Positions 46,397 to 50,000 of a stretch of DNA of 50,000 bases are shown piece by piece (position 1 is the stretch's first letter; every line of letters starts with the position of its first letter). The stretch is taken from the NCBI GenBank assembly GCA_003282835.1, contig QBYL01000002.1, positions 1 to 50,000 of the forward strand. The letters are read 5' to 3'. Both the position numbers and the translations under genes were made by a program. This stretch comes from Pelagibacteraceae bacterium AG-325-J13 (GTDB lineage: Bacteria; Pseudomonadota; Alphaproteobacteria; Pelagibacterales; Pelagibacteraceae). The notes beneath the pieces are model-generated. The model did not search any database and had not been told where the DNA came from. It saw nothing but the letters and a program-made list of their open reading frames with translations.

Positions 46397-47238
46397 TGGA
46401 AATTTTTAAACTTATAAATGATGGTTCAAAAATTCTTGAAAAAAGAAATATTTCTTCTCACAAGCTAGACTCAGAAATTTTACTTTCAAAGGCTTTAAAA
46501 AAAGATAGAAGCAGACTTTTGTTGAACCTTAATCAATTTGTTCAAGAAAAAGATATTGAAAATTTTAATGCCCTCATTAGAAGAAGGTCTCAAAGAGAGC
46601 CAATAGCTTATATTTTAAGAGAAAAAGAATTCTGGAGTAAAAACTTTTATGTCTGCAAAGACGCCTTAATTCCTCGACCAGAAACCGAACTGCTAGTAGA
46701 AAATATAGTAAAGCAATTTAAGAACAAGAATATTTCTATATTAGATGTTGGAACAGGGTCAGGATGCATTCTGTTAAGTATTTTGAGTGAATTGAAGAAT
46801 TCAAGAGGTATAGGTATTGATATAAGCCAAAAAGCTATTAAAGTTGCGAAAAATAACCAAATTAAGCAAAATTTATCTAACAGAAGTCAGTTTTTGCTTA
46901 GATCGATAGATAGAATTTATGGTTACAAGTTTGATCTTATTGTTTCAAATCCACCTTATATAACTCAAAAGGACTACAACAATTTAGATGACGATATTAA
47001 AAAATTTGAACCAAAAATAGCATTAGACGGTGGAAATGATGGGCTTGACGTAATCAAAAAAGTTATCTACAAATCCAAGAGTATTTTAAAAAATAATGGT
47101 ACGCTCGCAATAGAAATTGGATACGGGCAATATAAAAAAGTTTCAAAAATATTAAAAGAGAAAAAATTTAAAACTAAATTTTTAGTTAGAGATTATCGAG
47201 AAAATATCAGATGTATATTGTCAACTTTACAAAAATAA
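46396..47238 (+). CDS. prmC: Release factor glutamine methyltransferase
   Basis: SAM-dependent enzyme modifying the GGQ Gln of release factors; 280 residues. The N-terminal helical domain ends near LIPRPETELLVE; motif I is ILDVGTGSGCILLSIL (about 115-130), and the substrate-binding NPPY lies in IVSNPPYIT (about 182-190). It overlaps prfA by one base. Confidence 0.96.
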   Translation: MEIFKLINDGSKILEKRNISSHKLDSEILLSKALKKDRSRLLLNLNQFVQEKDIENFNALIRRRSQREPIAYILREKEFWSKNFYVCKDALIPRPETELLVENIVKQFKNKNISILDVGTGSGCILLSILSELKNSRGIGIDISQKAIKVAKNNQIKQNLSNRSQFLLRSIDRIYGYKFDLIVSNPPYITQKDYNNLDDDIKKFEPKIALDGGNDGLDVIKKVIYKSKSILKNNGTLAIEIGYGQYKKVSKILKEKKFKTKFLVRDYRENIRCILSTLQK

Positions 47239-47257
47239 CATTAATTTTTAAATTAAC

Positions 47258-47617
47258 ATGAATAATAGAAGAAGAAATTTTAGACCTAGAACGCAAAAAA
47301 ATAATTTTAGAAGAAGAAGCGCCTCGTTGAATTCTACTAATGTGAGCAATTTTAATAATGGAAACAGAGGTTTCAGCAGAAATGGCTCAATGACCAACCC
47401 ACGTAATGTTGAGAAGACTATTCAAAAGTTTCAAGAGTTAGCCAAGGATGCACAAAGTAGTGGGGATCCAGTTTTAGTAGAAAACTATCTGCAACACGCT
47501 GATCACTATTCAAGGAGACTTGCGGAATTAAATGGCAAAGAAAAGAGCAACTCTGAAAAAAACAGCTTGAGCAATCAAGAAGCCGATGAAGTTAAAGATA
47601 TTTCATCAAATACTTAG
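47258..47617 (+). CDS. DUF4167 domain protein
   Basis: A 119-residue protein with an Arg/Asn-rich, disordered N-terminus (NNRRRNFRPRTQKNNFRRR) and a compact conserved domain at about 47-95 (TIQKFQELAKDAQSSGDPV, then ENYLQHADHYSRRL). This is the alphaproteobacterial family usually placed after prmC. The basic Arg-Asn region suggests RNA binding, but the role is unknown. It ends ten bases before the convergent M23 gene's stop. Confidence 0.9.
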   Translation: MNNRRRNFRPRTQKNNFRRRSASLNSTNVSNFNNGNRGFSRNGSMTNPRNVEKTIQKFQELAKDAQSSGDPVLVENYLQHADHYSRRLAELNGKEKSNSEKNSLSNQEADEVKDISSNT

Positions 47618-47627
47618 GTAGCGATTA

Positions 47628-48968
47628 TTATCTTAGATTAGATAGCTTTAAATCAATTTTAATTCTTTCCAATTCAAATTTTTCTCTATTTTGCCCTTTT
47701 AATATTTTCCCCGAAGGTAATTTGAGTTTTTGTGAATTAACTTTTTTACCATTTACAATTACCTCATAATGTAAATGAGGTCCCGTAGATAAACCTGTCG
47801 ATCCAACGTATCCAATTATTTGACCTTGTCTTACTCTTCTGCCTTCTTTAACTCCCTTAGCAAAATTTTTCATGTGTGCATAAACAGTTTCATAAGTCGA
47901 ATTATGTTTTATTTTAACACAATTTCCTCCACCACCGCACCACCTTGCTCTAGTAATTTTTCCAGCCCCAGATGCCATGATAGGTGTTCCGCTCGGAGCT
48001 GCAAAGTCAGTTCCTCTATGCATCTTATTGTATCCTAGAATTGGGTGTTTTCTCATTCCATATGAGGATGAAAGACGTGCACCATTAATTGGAGTCTTCA
48101 TTAAAGATTTTACAATACTTTTTCCATTAATATCGTAAAAACCAATTTCCTTTCCATCTTTATAACTATAAAGATTAATTTCTTCCCCATTAACAAACAT
48201 TGAGGCATAAATTATTTTTCCAGTATCTTTTACAATATTATTGTCATCTAAAAACTTTTCGTAAAGAATTTCATACCAGTCACCTTTTCTTATATCTCTT
48301 TGAAAATCGACTTCAAAACCGAATACTCTTGCAAATTCTACAATTATATTTGGTTCAATCCCAGTTTCTACAGCTGAAGAGTATAGATTATTTTTAATTT
48401 CACCTTTTAGCACAACCTCTTTTTTATTTAATTTAATAAAATTTTCTTTCAGAATAAAGCTGTCTTTATTTTTTCTTATTTCTATACTCAAAGTATTATT
48501 TACTGGATAGATGAGGTTGACTACTGAATTAGTCTTAGTATCATTTTTTTTGATAATTAAAGAGAGTTTTCTACCTGCATAAATGTTAGCTAATTTTTTT
48601 TCTTTTAAAATTTTTGATATATTATTAGTATCGATTGAATTAATCTTAAACTTTTTTAAAATTTTTTCGACAGAATCATTATTTTGAATTAAATATTCTA
48701 TTTCAGTATAAGGACTATTAATTTTAGAAAATAAAAAATTTCCCAAATTTTTAAATTCAGTGGATTCTATTACAGTGTTAAGATTTTCAATTTCTGACCT
48801 TTTTTTCTGATCAAAAGTGTTAGATAAAACCATAAAAATGATCAAAAAGATTACTATAATGGAGGTATATAAAAAATAACTGAAGTATGAAGGCTTGAAA
48901 CTTTCGTCTTTTAATCTAAAAATGACCTGAAACTTGGGAAAACGGTTAAAAAAATCATTTAACGTCAT
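47628..48968 (-). CDS. M23 family peptidase (cell-wall endopeptidase)
   Basis: Membrane-anchored LytM-type zinc peptidase of 446 residues acting on peptidoglycan cross-links. One N-terminal transmembrane helix (about 28-49), a LysM/OapA-like middle region (IEYLIQNNDSVEKILKKF), then the M23 domain at about 290-415 with zinc/catalytic residues in MHRGTDFAAPSGTPI and HLHYEVIVNG. The His and Asp of HRGTDF and the final HxH are intact, so it is probably active rather than an EnvC-like activator. Confidence 0.93.
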   Translation of the reverse strand: MTLNDFFNRFPKFQVIFRLKDESFKPSYFSYFLYTSIIVIFLIIFMVLSNTFDQKKRSEIENLNTVIESTEFKNLGNFLFSKINSPYTEIEYLIQNNDSVEKILKKFKINSIDTNNISKILKEKKLANIYAGRKLSLIIKKNDTKTNSVVNLIYPVNNTLSIEIRKNKDSFILKENFIKLNKKEVVLKGEIKNNLYSSAVETGIEPNIIVEFARVFGFEVDFQRDIRKGDWYEILYEKFLDDNNIVKDTGKIIYASMFVNGEEINLYSYKDGKEIGFYDINGKSIVKSLMKTPINGARLSSSYGMRKHPILGYNKMHRGTDFAAPSGTPIMASGAGKITRARWCGGGGNCVKIKHNSTYETVYAHMKNFAKGVKEGRRVRQGQIIGYVGSTGLSTGPHLHYEVIVNGKKVNSQKLKLPSGKILKGQNREKFELERIKIDLKLSNLR

Positions 48969-49057
48969 AGTTGTTTTCTATTAAAATTAAGTGATGTTTG
49001 CAATAACTAACAGCAAAAAAGTCCAATATTTACTTGGTTTTATAGTCAATATACGCC

Positions 49058-49085
49058 TTGACTTATAACAGAATTGTAATAAAAC
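49058..49085 (+). promoter_or_regulatory. Candidate rRNA promoter
   Basis: TTGACT at 49058-49063 and TAAAAC at 49080-49085, spacing 16. The -35 matches five of six consensus bases and the -10 four of six. Transcription would start just before the 49093 hairpin. Confidence 0.4.
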
Positions 49086-49225
49086 CACCGTTCACCTCAA
49101 CGTTAATATTTTTCAGTAACGCCAGAGGTGTGTAGATTTTATTGTTAAAATCTTAGCTTTTTTAAATTGTAAATTTTTAAGAAGAGAAGTGTGGACGGCT
49201 AGGTTAATTAAGAAATTGTCGTACA

Positions 49226-49234
49226 CGCTTTAAC
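49226..49234 (+). promoter_or_regulatory. boxA-like antitermination element
   Basis: CGCTTTAAC resembles the core of the rRNA boxA (GCTCTTTAAC in E. coli) bound by NusB/S10. It is immediately upstream of the 12-bp pre-16S stem, the usual location. Confidence 0.5.
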
Positions 49235-49238
49235 GAAA

Positions 49239-49266
49239 AATAACTTTAAGTTACCTTAAAGTTATT
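49239..49266 (+). other. Pre-16S leader hairpin, 12-bp perfect stem
   Basis: AATAACTTTAAG, loop TTAC, CTTAAAGTTATT. Flanking CGCTTTAA and TTAAAGC, and ACGGC (from 49196) with GCCGT (49280-49284), can extend the pairing outward. This is likely part of the RNase processing structure ahead of 16S rRNA. Confidence 0.6.
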
Positions 49267-49288
49267 AAAGCTAGTGTGCGCCGTTATT

Positions 49289-50000
<712 letters not shown>

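Larger units (their letters stand above)
48969..49288 (+). promoter_or_regulatory. rRNA operon promoter and structured pre-16S leader
   Basis: A 320-bp gap without a gene that must drive the rRNA operon and also hold the promoter of the M23 gene on the other strand. A candidate -35 TTGACT (49058-49063) with TAAAAC 16 bases later is the best promoter seen. Downstream are three hairpins: CACCTC/GAGGTG with inner CGTTA/TAACG (49093-49130), GATTTTA/TAAAATC (49135-49152), and a 12-bp stem at 49239-49266. A boxA-like CGCTTTAAC lies at 49226-49234. Confidence 0.6.

Overview
The window is a streamlined, very AT-rich alphaproteobacterial chromosome segment, most likely from the SAR11 clade (Pelagibacterales). 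The reasons are the 16S rRNA start at the right edge, which reads like SAR11 16S from memory; strong A/T bias in coding sequence with Lys/Asn/Ile-rich proteins; intergenic gaps that are usually under 50 bases; and alphaproteobacterial gene orders such as rpmH-rnpA-yidD-yidC-argB, cobST-J-domain-bolA, secA/argJ, murA-DUF2948-infA and lysC-prfA-prmC-DUF4167. No IS element, complete prophage, integrase gene or CRISPR array is visible.

Layout. 1-6220: a + strand run of pheS (5' end cut by the window edge), pheT, lepA, a glycosyltransferase and tRNA-Ser(GGA), each abutting or overlapping the next. 6147-6912: a 689-bp islet bounded by a 77-bp perfect direct repeat of the 3' part of tRNA-Ser, carrying one small lipoprotein gene. 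7062-10725 (- strand): NlpC/P60 hydrolase, AmpG-like permease and TrkH. 10818-14308 (+): class I LysRS, pyrD, rpmB and a queuosine-precursor transporter. 14310-17601 (-): cobT, cobS and a J-domain protein; bolA is divergent. 17877-19497 (-): aroB, aroK. 19559-23658 (+): a small membrane protein, a large secreted protein of unknown function, def, fmt, truA. 23664-31264 (-): an uninterrupted ten-gene run rpmH-rnpA-yidD-yidC-argB-HAD phosphatase-dapD-dapE-SET protein-glycosyltransferase. 31315-37892 (+): VTT membrane protein, three small proteins, dcd, murA, DUF2948, infA, tRNA-Phe(GAA), then a MetF-like / DmdA-GcvT-like / unknown-protein cluster. 37893-40451 (-): secA. 40496-42228 (+): argJ, DUF1178. 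42225-42950 (-): ubiG. 43012-47617 (+): lysC, ispG, prfA, prmC, DUF4167. 47628-48968 (-): M23 peptidase. 49289-end (+): 16S rRNA behind a structured leader.

Function. Most genes are housekeeping: translation and protein maturation (pheST, lepA, lysK, rpmB, rpmH, infA, def, fmt, truA, prfA, prmC, two tRNAs, 16S), protein export and membrane insertion (secA, yidC, yidD), amino-acid synthesis (argB/argJ, lysC/dapD/dapE, aroB/aroK), cell wall (murA, M23, NlpC/P60, AmpG), nucleotides (pyrD, dcd), quinone and isoprenoid synthesis (ubiG, ispG) and K+ uptake (trkH). The less ordinary parts are the tRNA-Ser islet, a tRNA-Phe with non-canonical D and T loops, the folate-linked methyltransferase cluster at 35299-37892, a stand-alone SET/post-SET protein inside a biosynthetic operon, and an orphan CobST-type chelatase pair.
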